Shown: positions 53,642 through 60,713, numbered from the stretch's first letter. The stretch: DNA of 64,000 bases from SZUA-36 sp963801195 (GCA_963801195.1 CAWDDX010000007.1:1364001-1428000), one strand, 5' to 3'. Program-made: numbers and translations. Notes: generated by a model from the sequence alone, not told the origin.

Positions 53642-53818
53642 ATGAAAGCGAACAGTTTTGACCGAAAATTTGACCAAGGTAAGGGCGTAAGTAAAGATAT
53701 CGACCTTTCCAAAGCGCGTCGCCCGCTGCAACGGCAAAAGCGGGTCAACGTAGATTTTCCGGCCTGGATGATTCACAGCCAGGATCGCGAAACCAGGCGT
53801 GCAGATGTGACACGGTAA
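53642..53818 (+). pseudogene. brnA: BrnA antitoxin gene truncated by a nonsense codon, cassette 12
   Basis: The 58-residue product MKANSFDRKFDQGKGVSKDIDL, then SKARRPLQRQKRVNVDFPAWMI, is clearly BrnA. It ends at a TAA after DVTR. Beyond the stop the same frame reads SIIKIWLAERLE, the normal end of BrnA after a Gln. One C-to-T change (CAA to TAA) explains it. The lost part forms the ribbon-helix-helix dimer, so DNA binding should fail. It overlaps brnT by 20 nt. Confidence 0.85.
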
Positions 53819-53865
53819 TCCATTATCAAAATTTGGCTTGCTGAGCGTCTTGAGCACTTAGCAAC

Positions 53866-53915
53866 TAACAAGTCATCAAACACAGATGCCGGCGCAGGTT
53901 GATTCAGACGTTAGC
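53866..53915 (+). repeat. attC site 12
   Basis: A short 50-bp site: TAACAAGTCATCAAACAC ... GGTTGATTCAGACGTTAGC; crossover G at 53910. Confidence 0.8.
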
Positions 53916-53931
53916 AGCATTATGACAAAAG

Positions 53932-53944
53932 GCACACATTGTGC
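53932..53944. promoter_or_regulatory. Possible operator in front of cassette 13 toxin-antitoxin pair
   Basis: GCACACATTGTGC, arms GCACA and TGTGC, ends 12 nt before the toxin start. Its place and symmetry suit autoregulation by the downstream antitoxin. Confidence 0.4.
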
Positions 53945-53956
53945 TAACCTTTGCGT

Positions 53957-54235
53957 ATGAAACCGATTTCATGGAACCCTGAGAAAAATGACCTATTGAA
54001 GTCTGAGAGAGGGGTTACTTTTGAGGATGCGGTGTTTCATATCATGGCTGGAGATATCCTCGATACGGTTGATCATCCTAATCAAAAGTGTTACCCAGGC
54101 CAGCAGATTCATGTCAATGCTATCGAGGGATATGTGTATTTCGTTCCATTCGTGGAATCGGATGACGAAGTGTTTTTGAAAACGATCATACCCAGCCGAA
54201 TGGCTACGAAGCGCTATTTGGGCGAAAACAAATGA
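53957..54235 (+). CDS. BrnT-like toxin, cassette 13
   Basis: The ATG at 53957 gives about 92 residues: MKPISWNPEKNDLLKSERGVTFEDAVFHI, the start pattern of BrnT-related RelE-fold toxins. The closing SRMATKRYLGEN matches the end of the family. It overlaps the antitoxin gene by 4 nt. It differs clearly from the brnT of cassette 12. Confidence 0.78.
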   Translation: MKPISWNPEKNDLLKSERGVTFEDAVFHIMAGDILDTVDHPNQKCYPGQQIHVNAIEGYVYFVPFVESDDEVFLKTIIPSRMATKRYLGENK

Positions 54236-54507
54236 GCAAATTACCAAGTGAAGAGCGTGAGATTCTGGAAGCTTTCGAGAATGGCAAGCTGAAGCGATCG
54301 AAAAAAGCGTCGGATACGCAAAAACGGCATCAAACGTACGCAGAGGCCATGTTCAAAAAGGACGCAAGAATCAATATCAGGCTCTCATCAAAGGACCTGC
54401 GCGGCTTGCAGAAGAGAGCCCTGGCAGAAGGTATACCCTACCAAACCCTCGTTGCCAGCATTCTGCATAAATATGTCGAAGGTCGGCTTCATGAAAACAA
54501 CAGCTAA
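54232..54507 (+). CDS. CopG/BrnA-like antitoxin, cassette 13
   Basis: The 91-residue protein has a basic N-terminus and a C-terminal ribbon-helix-helix (ARINIRLSSKDLRGLQKRALAEGIPYQTLVASILHKYVEG). This is the usual antitoxin for such toxins. The ATGA overlap with the toxin suggests coupled translation. The stop TAA begins attC 13. Confidence 0.82.
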   Translation: MSKLPSEEREILEAFENGKLKRSKKASDTQKRHQTYAEAMFKKDARINIRLSSKDLRGLQKRALAEGIPYQTLVASILHKYVEGRLHENNS

Positions 54508-54570
54508 CAAGGCGCTTGTGTGGGACGCTACGCCGCAACGCGGCTTGCGCTCCACAGCTTAGACGTCATG
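54505..54570 (+). repeat. attC site 13 with mutated crossover
   Basis: TAACAAGGCGCTTGTG ... CAGCTTAGACGTCATG. The crossover reads GTCATG instead of GTTATG. Confidence 0.72.
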
Positions 54571-54592
54571 CGTAAAACTTCATGCCAATAAC

Positions 54593-54973
54593 ATGGAAAA
54601 GTACCATCCATTAAAATGTCCAAATGCTCAAGAATGGCTTGAATTAGATGAATACGTGCGATTCTACTTGGTAAGGGAATTTCACGAAGGATCTGATGAG
54701 CCGCTTGGCGATCATGCCAGGGATTTACATGCGTCGATTCATGTAATTGTGGAAAATCAAATTGCGATGGAACATGTGCCTGTTCCGGCTACAGTTGATA
54801 GGCTCATTCGCCAAGGATTGGATCGTCACGAAGCCATTCATGCCGTTGGAGCAATTGTCACTTCGAATATTTATGATTTAACCAAAGGAATCCAGATGTC
54901 GTGGGACCAGAATCAATATCGAAGAAGACTGGACAAGCTCACGGCAAGGCGCTGGAGGAAAGGTAAGTGGTGA
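54593..54973 (+). CDS. DUF1841-like protein, cassette 14
   Basis: The 126-residue protein contains the central ENQIAMEHVPVPATVDRLIRQGLDRHEAIHAVGAIV pattern and the NQYRRRLDKLTARRW end seen in DUF1841 proteins. It is a longer relative of the cassette-1 product. Function is unknown. Its stop is followed 11 nt later by attC 14. Confidence 0.72.
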   Translation: MEKYHPLKCPNAQEWLELDEYVRFYLVREFHEGSDEPLGDHARDLHASIHVIVENQIAMEHVPVPATVDRLIRQGLDRHEAIHAVGAIVTSNIYDLTKGIQMSWDQNQYRRRLDKLTARRWRKGKW

Positions 54974-54983
54974 CCGTAACGCA

Positions 54984-55045
54984 TAACAAGTCATTCAAGT
55001 CGGGGCTTCGTGCTTTGCACGCCGCCCCTTAATTCGGGCGTTATA
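54984..55045 (+). repeat. attC site 14
   Basis: TAACAAGTCATTCAAG ... CCCCTTAATTCGGGCGTTATAT; crossover G at 55040. Confidence 0.82.
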
Positions 55046-55059
55046 TTTACTGGACTAGG

Positions 55060-55077
55060 CGTACGCTTTAACGTACG
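55060..55077. promoter_or_regulatory. Probable antitoxin operator, cassette 15
   Basis: CGTACG-CTTTAA-CGTACG, two identical self-complementary hexamers six bases apart, ends 8 nt before the antitoxin start. This suits binding of two Phd-type dimers. Confidence 0.55.
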
Positions 55078-55085
55078 GTGCCAAT

Positions 55086-55328
55086 ATGAGTACTTTAACT
55101 GCTAGTGAAGCCCGTGCAAAACTTTACCGTCTCATTGATGAAACGGCCGAATCGCACATCCCTATTAGAATAACAGGTAAACGTAACAGCGCCGTCTTGG
55201 TTTCTGAGAAAGACTGGGCATCGGTTCAGGAAACCATCTACCTCCTTTCCATTCCAGGTATGAGGGAATCAATCCGGGAAGGATTGGATACTGCTGTAGA
55301 AGAATGTGAAGCGGAGTTTGATTGGTGA
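55086..55328 (+). CDS. yefM: Phd/YefM-family antitoxin, cassette 15
   Basis: The 80-residue protein starts MSTLTASEARAKLYRLIDE, a typical YefM/Phd dimerisation and DNA-binding domain, with VSEKDWASVQET and an acidic tail that would cover the toxin. It overlaps the toxin start as GTGA. A palindromic operator lies just upstream. Confidence 0.9.
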   Translation: MSTLTASEARAKLYRLIDETAESHIPIRITGKRNSAVLVSEKDWASVQETIYLLSIPGMRESIREGLDTAVEECEAEFDW

Positions 55329-55588
55329 TTTGGAGGGTTGTCTATACAAGGCACGCTCAGAAAGATGCGAAGAAAATCGCCAAAAGCAATCTTAAAAAGA
55401 CAACGAAAGAACTCATATCACTTCTTGAGCAAGATCCATTTCAGAATCCACCACAATTTGAGAAACCGATCGGCGATTTAGGGGGTGCCTATTCCAGAAG
55501 GATCAACATTCAACACCGGTTGATATACCAAGTCCTTACTGAAGAGCGCGTGGTAAAGATTTTGCGTATGTGGACACATTACGAATGA
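55325..55588 (+). CDS. yoeB: YoeB/Txe-family mRNA interferase toxin, cassette 15
   Basis: The GTG at 55325 gives 87 residues: VIWRVVYTRHAQKDAKKIAK, then FEKPIGDLGGAYSRRINIQHRLIYQV, and a C-terminal RMWTHYE with the His-Tyr pair of Txe/YoeB-like toxins. It cleaves mRNA at the ribosome. It overlaps the antitoxin stop codon. Confidence 0.88.
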   Translation: MIWRVVYTRHAQKDAKKIAKSNLKKTTKELISLLEQDPFQNPPQFEKPIGDLGGAYSRRINIQHRLIYQVLTEERVVKILRMWTHYE

Positions 55589-55592
55589 AAAA

Positions 55593-55670
55593 TAACAAAA
55601 TGCTCAAGTTTATTCCGCACCTGCAGCGTTCCAATGGACGCCTAACGGCGCCGCTTAACCAAGACGTTAT
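55593..55670 (+). repeat. attC site 15
   Basis: TAACAAAATGCTCAAG ... CGCTTAACCAAGACGTTAT; crossover G at 55667. Confidence 0.82.
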
Positions 55671-55680
55671 GCAGACAGTT

Positions 55681-55697
55681 GTTGCGTGATGCGCGAC
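55681..55697. promoter_or_regulatory. HigA operator copy, cassette 16
   Basis: GTTGCGTGATGCGCGAC, the palindrome of cassettes 3 and 9 with one arm mismatch. Confidence 0.45.
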
Positions 55698-55713
55698 ACA
55701 AAATGCTAACTTT

Positions 55714-55923
55714 GTGATTTAGCCATTTCGACACGGGGGATCAAAGCGGCGCCTGATACGACTCAGGCAATAGATGATATGGATTTCCCGGGTTTCAAGC
55801 TACACCCATTGCAAGGCAAATTGAATGGACGCGGGTCGCATTCAGTCAGTGGCAATTGGCGAATTACGTTTGAGTTTCGAGAAGGAAGTTTTTTTGGTTT
55901 TACATGACGAGGATTATCACTGA
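55714..55923 (+). pseudogene. higB: HigB toxin copy 3, degraded
   Basis: Aligned to the intact copy at 45680, it begins GTG ATT TAG (stop at codon 3) and lacks about 70 nt in the middle. The later parts remain recognisable (DDMDFPGFKLHP, SVSGNWRITFEF and the final DYH codons). No toxin can be made. Confidence 0.85.
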
Positions 55924-56312
55924 TGGTTATGCATAATCCACCCCATCAGGGGGAGTTTATGCGCTCAGTATATTTGGGCCTTTTGAAATTAGTGCGCGCT
56001 TTGGCCGAAAGCCCGGCTGTGTCTCCCTCTACTCTAAACCGAGCCATTACTGACAAGAGAGGAATCAGTCCTGATATCGCACTGCGGTTGTCGAAGGCGC
56101 TGAGCAGACCTGCAGAAAGTTGGCTCGCCATGCAGGGTCATTACGATCTCTGGCAAACCCAACAGCGTACAAATCCTGATAAAGTTCAGCATGTTCAATT
56201 CGCAACTGCAAAACAAACGCTTGAGTCACTTACTTCGTTCACCCGGACGCCACTGCGCGGCGCGGCTTTACCCGGGTGTCATGAGCAATTCAATAAAAGT
56301 GCACGTCCCTGA
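55923..56312 (+). CDS. higA: HigA antitoxin copy 2, altered and extended by read-through of attC
   Basis: The 129-residue frame starts MVMHNPPHQGEFMRSVYL like HigA of cassette 3. Two small deletions (1 and 2 nt) shift and restore the frame, changing PFGMSA to a shorter LLKLV-like segment next to the helix-turn-helix. The stop that normally opens the attC site is mutated (TAAC to AAAC), so about 33 extra residues are translated from the attC itself. With its toxin dead, it may act as an orphan regulator or be decaying. Confidence 0.72.
   Translation: MVMHNPPHQGEFMRSVYLGLLKLVRALAESPAVSPSTLNRAITDKRGISPDIALRLSKALSRPAESWLAMQGHYDLWQTQQRTNPDKVQHVQFATAKQTLESLTSFTRTPLRGAALPGCHEQFNKSARP
56210..56283 (+). 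repeat. Degenerate attC site 16
   Basis: AAAACAAACGCTTGAG ... GCGGCTTTACCCGGGTGTCATG. Both ends have lost the consensus (TAAC to AAAC, GTTAT to GTCAT). Confidence 0.6.
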
Positions 56313-56318
56313 GATCGT

Positions 56319-57359
56319 ATGACGAAAAAACAAACAATACGAATACTTAGAATAGTAATGCCCATTATTGGAATAACATGTTTAATAATATTTCCACCTT
56401 GGGTAATTGTAAGAGCTTGGATAGCGCCACTACCTGATACCGTGCAGGAACAAGTAAATGAAGCCATTGGCCTTGGATTTGATGGAATGATTGTTTATGT
56501 GGATGAAGCAGGCAAACCACCCGCATTTTATACCGCTGGCTGGAAAGACCGAAAAAATAAAATACCTGCCGACCCGAAAGCCTTATTTAAGATTGCCAGT
56601 ATCAGCAAGTTATATGTCGCTGTTGCTATCGCCAAATTAGTCAAAGACAAACGTTTGTCGTTGGATAAAACCCTCGCTGATTACTTTCCTGAATTAGTGG
56701 GAAGAATTGAAAATGCAGAAAAAATCACCCTTAGGATGATGCTGCAACACAGGAGTGGCATTCCCAATTTTACCGATCATCCTGGTTTTTGGGCAGACCC
56801 ACCTAAAAGCAGTAAAGAAACGCTTGATTTAGCACTTGATTTGCCGGCTAGCTTTGAGCCAGATGAAGACTATGGTTACTCCAACACCAATTATTTGTTG
56901 ATTTCTGAACTCATTGATAAAGTGGTGGGTTATAGCAGTTTCCAATATATCAAGGAGGAAGTTTTGATACCACTTGAACTAAACCATACTTTCGGTTCGC
57001 TTGGTGAAGTGAATATAGACGATGTTATGAGTGGCTATTATGTTGGCATTGAATCCGATCTAAAGTCTGATGAGCAGGGAATGTTAGCTACAGCCGGGGA
57101 TGTTGGAATATTCTTGCGGGCATTAAACGATGGCTCATTGTTTGATGAAGGCGAACAGGCAATCTATTCCTCAATTTACGTCTATGAACATACAGGTCTG
57201 GTTCCCGGCTATCAGAGTATTGCAAAATATCACGAGGACATCGACGCGATTGTTATTCAATTTGTGAATACAACCAATTTTGATGGATACATCTGGACTG
57301 CATCGGTGGTCGTGTATGACCGTATTATAAAAATTCTGAGACGTAAAAAGAGCTCATAA
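56319..57359 (+). CDS. Membrane-anchored serine hydrolase (class C beta-lactamase fold), cassette 17
   Basis: The 346-residue protein has an N-terminal membrane anchor (about 10-33) and the beta-lactamase class C/DD-peptidase-like fold. SISK contains the nucleophile serine and lysine (SxxK), YSN is in DYGYSNTNY, and HTGLVPG is the third motif. Its likely substrates are peptidoglycan-type or ester compounds; activity on antibiotics cannot be claimed. It is AT-rich and among the largest cassettes in the array. Confidence 0.85.
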   Translation: MTKKQTIRILRIVMPIIGITCLIIFPPWVIVRAWIAPLPDTVQEQVNEAIGLGFDGMIVYVDEAGKPPAFYTAGWKDRKNKIPADPKALFKIASISKLYVAVAIAKLVKDKRLSLDKTLADYFPELVGRIENAEKITLRMMLQHRSGIPNFTDHPGFWADPPKSSKETLDLALDLPASFEPDEDYGYSNTNYLLISELIDKVVGYSSFQYIKEEVLIPLELNHTFGSLGEVNIDDVMSGYYVGIESDLKSDEQGMLATAGDVGIFLRALNDGSLFDEGEQAIYSSIYVYEHTGLVPGYQSIAKYHEDIDAIVIQFVNTTNFDGYIWTASVVVYDRIIKILRRKKSS

Positions 57360-57414
57360 AAAATCATTAAGCCCGGACACCGGCGATGCCGGTGCCGGTT
57401 AATTCAGACTTATC
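57357..57414 (+). repeat. Degenerate attC site 17
   Basis: TAAAAAATCATTAAGC ... GTGCCGGTTAATTCAGACTTAT, the attC 2 subtype. The crossover G is deleted (GACTTAT where GACGTTAT is expected). Confidence 0.68.
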
Positions 57415-57428
57415 TATACAGGGAACTC

Positions 57429-57644
57429 ATGAGCGAGAAAAGAAAATATTCATTCTTGATTCGTCTCATATGCGGAGGTTTAGGAGCACTTGGAATAGCC
57501 ACGCTCATTTTCAATTTCAGCAACACAGGAAAAATTGAAATTGGATTAATGTCACTGGCTTCGATGTTTGCATTGTATGTTTTTCTATTTGTGGCTATTA
57601 AAGGAACCAATCCACTTGAGCTACGGAAAAAAAGTAACAAATGA
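57429..57644 (+). CDS. Small membrane protein, cassette 18
   Basis: The 71-residue protein has two membrane segments (about 11-31 and 37-58). The first half is duplicated in broken form at 49961-50128. No family was recognised. The intact reading frame and the duplication indicate that it was carried as a cassette gene. Confidence 0.6.
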   Translation: MSEKRKYSFLIRLICGGLGALGIATLIFNFSNTGKIEIGLMSLASMFALYVFLFVAIKGTNPLELRKKSNK

Positions 57645-57658
57645 GACAGCGATTCATG

Positions 57659-57733
57659 GACCAGTCGTTTAGGTACGTTCCAGCCTGCAGCCCCCACCTG
57701 ACGCGACTTCGCCTCGCAAATCTTAATTGCTGC
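57659..57733 (+). repeat. Degenerate attC-like site 18, right edge of array
   Basis: CCAGTCGTTTAGGTACGTTCC ... TCTTAATTGCTGCCC follows the layout of attC 7 (AGTCGTTTAAGTTCGTTCCG), but the crossover motif is lost. Confidence 0.45.
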
Positions 57734-58003
57734 CCTTGCACTCGCCGCGAGTCGTGTGAGTTCTCCCCCTTTTCAGATTTTTGTAATCTTTGCTATGCTG
57801 GCTCAAGTAGCTTGCGCGGCCTCTCGAAGGTAATTGGGAGCTGAAAAATATGGACTTTTACTCTTTGATTGTCTCGTGGTTCCGACCGTCGTCAGCGCTT
57901 AGATTGAAGCTGCTGTGCACAACGCAGTCCGATAAAACCGGAGATACCGGTTAGCAATACTGACAATGGCCCGTTATGCCCTGCCAAGAGAAGGAACCCG
58001 GTT
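57734..58003. other. Intergenic region at the array border
   Basis: No gene is supported here. A small hairpin AACCGG-AGATA-CCGGTT lies near 57937-57953, without a T-run. Confidence 0.4.
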
Positions 58004-58378
58004 ATGAAGTTTGCAGGAACCATTCAATTTACGATTACACAGATGGACGCTGAAAAGGTCGTATCTGAAATGCCGGTTTCTGCAGGGATCAAGAATCCAT
58101 TTGGGGTGGCAAATGCCGGCGCCATTCTTTGGTTCGCTGATGTCACTGCGTCCATGCTGGTGATGGGTAAAACCGATGCGTCAACTGGTATGCAAGGGTT
58201 TCCTCTGGCCATCGCCCTCAACGCCAATTTTGTTTCTAACCAATCTGAAGGCAGCTTTAAAGCCACATCAGTTTTCGTAAAGAAAGGGAGAACGGTAAGT
58301 GTGGTAAGAACCACCGTGGTCGGCACGGATAAAAAATTGATTGCTGATGTCACAACCAGTCACGTACTGTCGAAATAA
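58004..58378 (+). CDS. PaaI-like hotdog-fold thioesterase
   Basis: The 124-residue protein has the hotdog thioesterase pattern: FGVANAGAILWFADVTASMLV (helix with the active Asp or Glu region) and PLAIALNANFVSNQSEGSFKATSVFVKKGRTVSVVRTTV. It probably hydrolyses acyl-CoA esters. Gene and flanks are lower in GC than the core genome. No attC site follows it. Confidence 0.82.
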   Translation: MKFAGTIQFTITQMDAEKVVSEMPVSAGIKNPFGVANAGAILWFADVTASMLVMGKTDASTGMQGFPLAIALNANFVSNQSEGSFKATSVFVKKGRTVSVVRTTVVGTDKKLIADVTTSHVLSK

Positions 58379-58473
58379 GCACGCTCAAGGGCTGGTGTCA
58401 TCGAAACTCAATTTTCAGGCACTTACCTTTTCCACCGCTAAAAAATTAAACATGCAACGGAGTGGAAGTTTTG

Positions 58474-59334
58474 ATGTTGGCCCCAGGGATTGAATATGCC
58501 CTGTTAAGCATGCTTTTTGCGGGCATCAACGATGTTGTATTCAAAAAATATGCTGCTAAAGACCGTTCGCGAGGTATGTATATTCTTGGCGTTGGTTTGA
58601 CTTGGGCAGTATTGCAGATTTTGTACTCAGCTTTTGCCGGAATCGCATTTGGTTTTGATATACCAACCATCCAATATGGACTATTGGCGGGTATTTTACT
58701 GGCGGCAGCGAATATTTCGCTCATTGAAGGCCTTACTCACATCGACGTAAGTCTGGGCTCTACCGTGTATCGCCTGAACACAATCGGAGTCGTTGTTCTA
58801 TCTATTGTTTTTTTAGGTGAAAGCATTGGACTTGAGAAGCTCTTCGGGATTTCGTTTGGCATCATCGCCGTGTTCCTTCTGTATAAGAGCAACGGCAGTA
58901 AGACATCTGGCCAAATCATAAAATCGTTCTTCTGGTTGGTTGTATTGGCATCACTGCTTCGTGCCGCCTACGGGGTTGTATCCAAAATTGGCTTACTTGC
59001 ATCTGCGGACAAGAACACAATTATTTTATTGGCTGCATTGTGCTGGGTTGTCGGCGGCGCATTCTATGCAAAGTATATTGAAAACCGGTTTACTGTTACC
59101 AGAAAGAAAGTTATTTATTCGATAGCGTCTGGTATTTTTGTCTTTTGCATTGTCAATTTTTTAATTCTCGGTCTTAAACAGGCACAAGCCAGTATCGTGG
59201 TGCCAATAGCAAATATGGGTTTCGTTATTGCCCTGCTAATTTCTGTTCTGATGGGCGCTGAAAAGATGGACTTTAAAAAACTGGTCGCTTTGGGGTTTGC
59301 CGGAGGTTCGATAGTTATTCTTTCAAATGTCTAA
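58474..59334 (+). CDS. EamA/DMT-family transporter
   Basis: The ATG at 58474 with GGAGTGGA upstream is preferred over GTG at 58462. The 286-residue protein has ten membrane segments in two EamA repeats, the second starting near residue 150. The substrate is unknown (amino acids, sugars or drugs in the family). Directly after its stop, in the same frame, a SnoaL-like gene remnant begins. Confidence 0.85.
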   Translation: MLAPGIEYALLSMLFAGINDVVFKKYAAKDRSRGMYILGVGLTWAVLQILYSAFAGIAFGFDIPTIQYGLLAGILLAAANISLIEGLTHIDVSLGSTVYRLNTIGVVVLSIVFLGESIGLEKLFGISFGIIAVFLLYKSNGSKTSGQIIKSFFWLVVLASLLRAAYGVVSKIGLLASADKNTIILLAALCWVVGGAFYAKYIENRFTVTRKKVIYSIASGIFVFCIVNFLILGLKQAQASIVVPIANMGFVIALLISVLMGAEKMDFKKLVALGFAGGSIVILSNV

Positions 59335-59340
59335 CCAGGC

Positions 59341-59643
59341 CGGAAACCTGGCCGCATCGTAATCAACAACGGCGAGCCTTCCAGTGGTAGAACAGAGATT
59401 GCAGCAATGGCCCAGGCTTTTTTCGACAGCTTCCCGGACCTTGTCGTCAAAATGGATAGCATCAGATCTTCCGGAACACATGCTGTTTATAAGTGGACAC
59501 TTGCAGGAACATATTCAGCGACCGGCAATCATGTTGAAGTGAGCGGTTGGGAATATTGGCGGAATTCCATAGAAGGCCTTGTTGTAGAATCAGTGGGACA
59601 CTTTGATGCAGATGAATACCAAAGACAGGTTGACGGTGCATGA
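59341..59643 (+). pseudogene. SnoaL-like (NTF2 fold) protein, N-terminally truncated
   Basis: The frame reads RIVINNGEPSSGRTEIAAMAQAFFDSFPDL and then SGWEYWRNSIEGLVVESVGHFDADEYQRQ, the second half of a SnoaL-like ester cyclase. The usual N-terminal helices are absent, because the frame begins right after the EamA stop. Translation could begin at ATG 59407 and yield 78 residues, but the fold would be incomplete. Confidence 0.7.
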
Positions 59644-59722
59644 AACGCATATCACGGACATGTAATCATACCCTGGTAAACTGCGTTTATTACGGGTCAC
59701 CGATACGAGCGCTATGTAAAAA

Positions 59723-60367
59723 ATGAAACCTATGCACATATTTTTTGATCTCGACGGAACGCTAACTGATCCAAAGGAAGGGATCGTTGCCTGTATTCGA
59801 TATGCGTTATCGGCACTTGATGTCGAGTTGGCCATGAGCCCCGATTTTGAATCCTGGATAGGCCCTCCTCTGCGGGACAGCTTCCGGGAGCTTTGCAGAG
59901 AAGACCGGTTGACCGAAAAGGCTGTCGAACTATACAGGGAAAGGTTTTCCAGCGTCGGATTGTTCGAGAACCGTTTGTACGACGGCATTGAAGAGTGCTT
60001 GGCCAATTTGGCCGGAAAAGTTGATTCAATTTATGTCGTCAGTTCGAAACCCTCCGTGTATTCGAGCCGAATAGTCGAGCACTTCGATATTCACAGGTAT
60101 TTCAAATTCGTATATGGAAGCAATCTGGATGGCTCCCTGGGAGACAAAACAGAGCTCCTGGGTCACGTTTTAGAGGCTGAAAAAATTAATCCACTCGATG
60201 CAATCATGATCGGCGACCGGAAGTTCGATATGACCGGCGCAAAGAATCACGGAATTAAGGCAATCGGTGTTACATGGGGATACGGCACGGAACAGGAACT
60301 GCAGCAGGCCGGTGCGGATAGCGTTTGCCATCATCCGCATGAACTTCATGAACACATTTTCATATGA
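59723..60367 (+). CDS. HAD-superfamily phosphatase, Gph-like
   Basis: The 214-residue protein has HAD motif I FDLDGTLTD, motif II VVSSKP, the Lys in LGDKTELL, and motif III MIGDRKFDMTGAKNHG. The cap domain is the helical C1 type typical of phosphoglycolate phosphatases. The substrate cannot be fixed from sequence. ATG at 59723 or 59732 are both possible starts. Confidence 0.85.
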   Translation: MKPMHIFFDLDGTLTDPKEGIVACIRYALSALDVELAMSPDFESWIGPPLRDSFRELCREDRLTEKAVELYRERFSSVGLFENRLYDGIEECLANLAGKVDSIYVVSSKPSVYSSRIVEHFDIHRYFKFVYGSNLDGSLGDKTELLGHVLEAEKINPLDAIMIGDRKFDMTGAKNHGIKAIGVTWGYGTEQELQQAGADSVCHHPHELHEHIFI

Positions 60368-60446
60368 CAGGCGGATACAGTTGGTCGCGCTGGAGTCTCA
60401 CCGTTGGTGAAAGGGTATTCTATGTGAAATCGAGGCGAAATATCCC

Positions 60447-60713
60447 ATGATAAAAGCCGATAAAGCCCTGGGCAGATTGGTGCTGAGGTTTTGGGCGGTG
60501 ATTGCTTTCTTGGCATCAATCGCGAGTTTCATTTTCGGAATAATGGTAATTCCAACCTCCGTGTTTCCAGGGGGGTTGGCAATTCTGCTCGGATCGTTCT
60601 TTGTTTGGATCGGAATGCATGCCTGGCGGGATCGGGCAACACTCGGGGAATTGTACAATCGAGATTATCAGTCAAAGTCGAACTCAACTTCATCCCAGGA
60701 TTCAGAAGGTTGA
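60447..60713 (+). CDS. Small membrane protein of unknown function
   Basis: The 88-residue protein has two membrane segments (about 15-36 and 40-60) and a polar serine-rich tail. No family was recognised. It may be transcribed with the HAD gene upstream. Confidence 0.6.
   Translation: MIKADKALGRLVLRFWAVIAFLASIASFIFGIMVIPTSVFPGGLAILLGSFFVWIGMHAWRDRATLGELYNRDYQSKSNSTSSQDSEG

Larger units (their letters stand above)
52066..53661 (+). pseudogene. brnT: BrnT toxin gene split by an IS256-family insertion, cassette 12
   Basis: Bases 52066-52205 encode MFEFDRAKSATNLEKHGIDF through PRFLL. Bases 53535-53661 encode IGMIESKHWTAVVTCHNESIRIFAVRR to the stop. Removing the IS and one copy of the 8-bp target duplication restores one 88-residue BrnT ribonuclease toxin in frame. 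The insertion therefore disrupts an otherwise normal gene. An imperfect ATGGTAT/ATGCCAT inverted repeat (52047-52067) overlaps the start and may be its operator. Confidence 0.88.
43488..57733 (+). mobile_element. Chromosomal integron: disrupted integrase plus about 18 gene cassettes
   Basis: A minus-strand intI is followed by plus-strand ORFs each ending at or near an attC repeat with the general form TAACAAATCGTTCAAG...CTTAACTCAGACGTTAT. I count 18 cassette units, most with lower GC than flanking genes, eight of them toxin-antitoxin units. The integrase carries an amber codon, several attC crossover motifs are mutated and many cassette genes are broken. The right border is set at the last attC-like sequence. 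Genes from 58 kb on lack attC sites. Confidence 0.9.

Noticed and set aside
43488..57733. CRISPR array from repeated motifs
   Set aside because: The repeats are spaced by gene-length units and have attC structure, not short uniform spacers.
57641..57844. 67-codon ORF over the last attC-like site
   Set aside because: It runs through the degenerate attC and has no family match.
58004..60713. Further integron cassettes after 58 kb
   Set aside because: The genes are single, low-GC and on the same strand, but no attC-like sequence was found between them.
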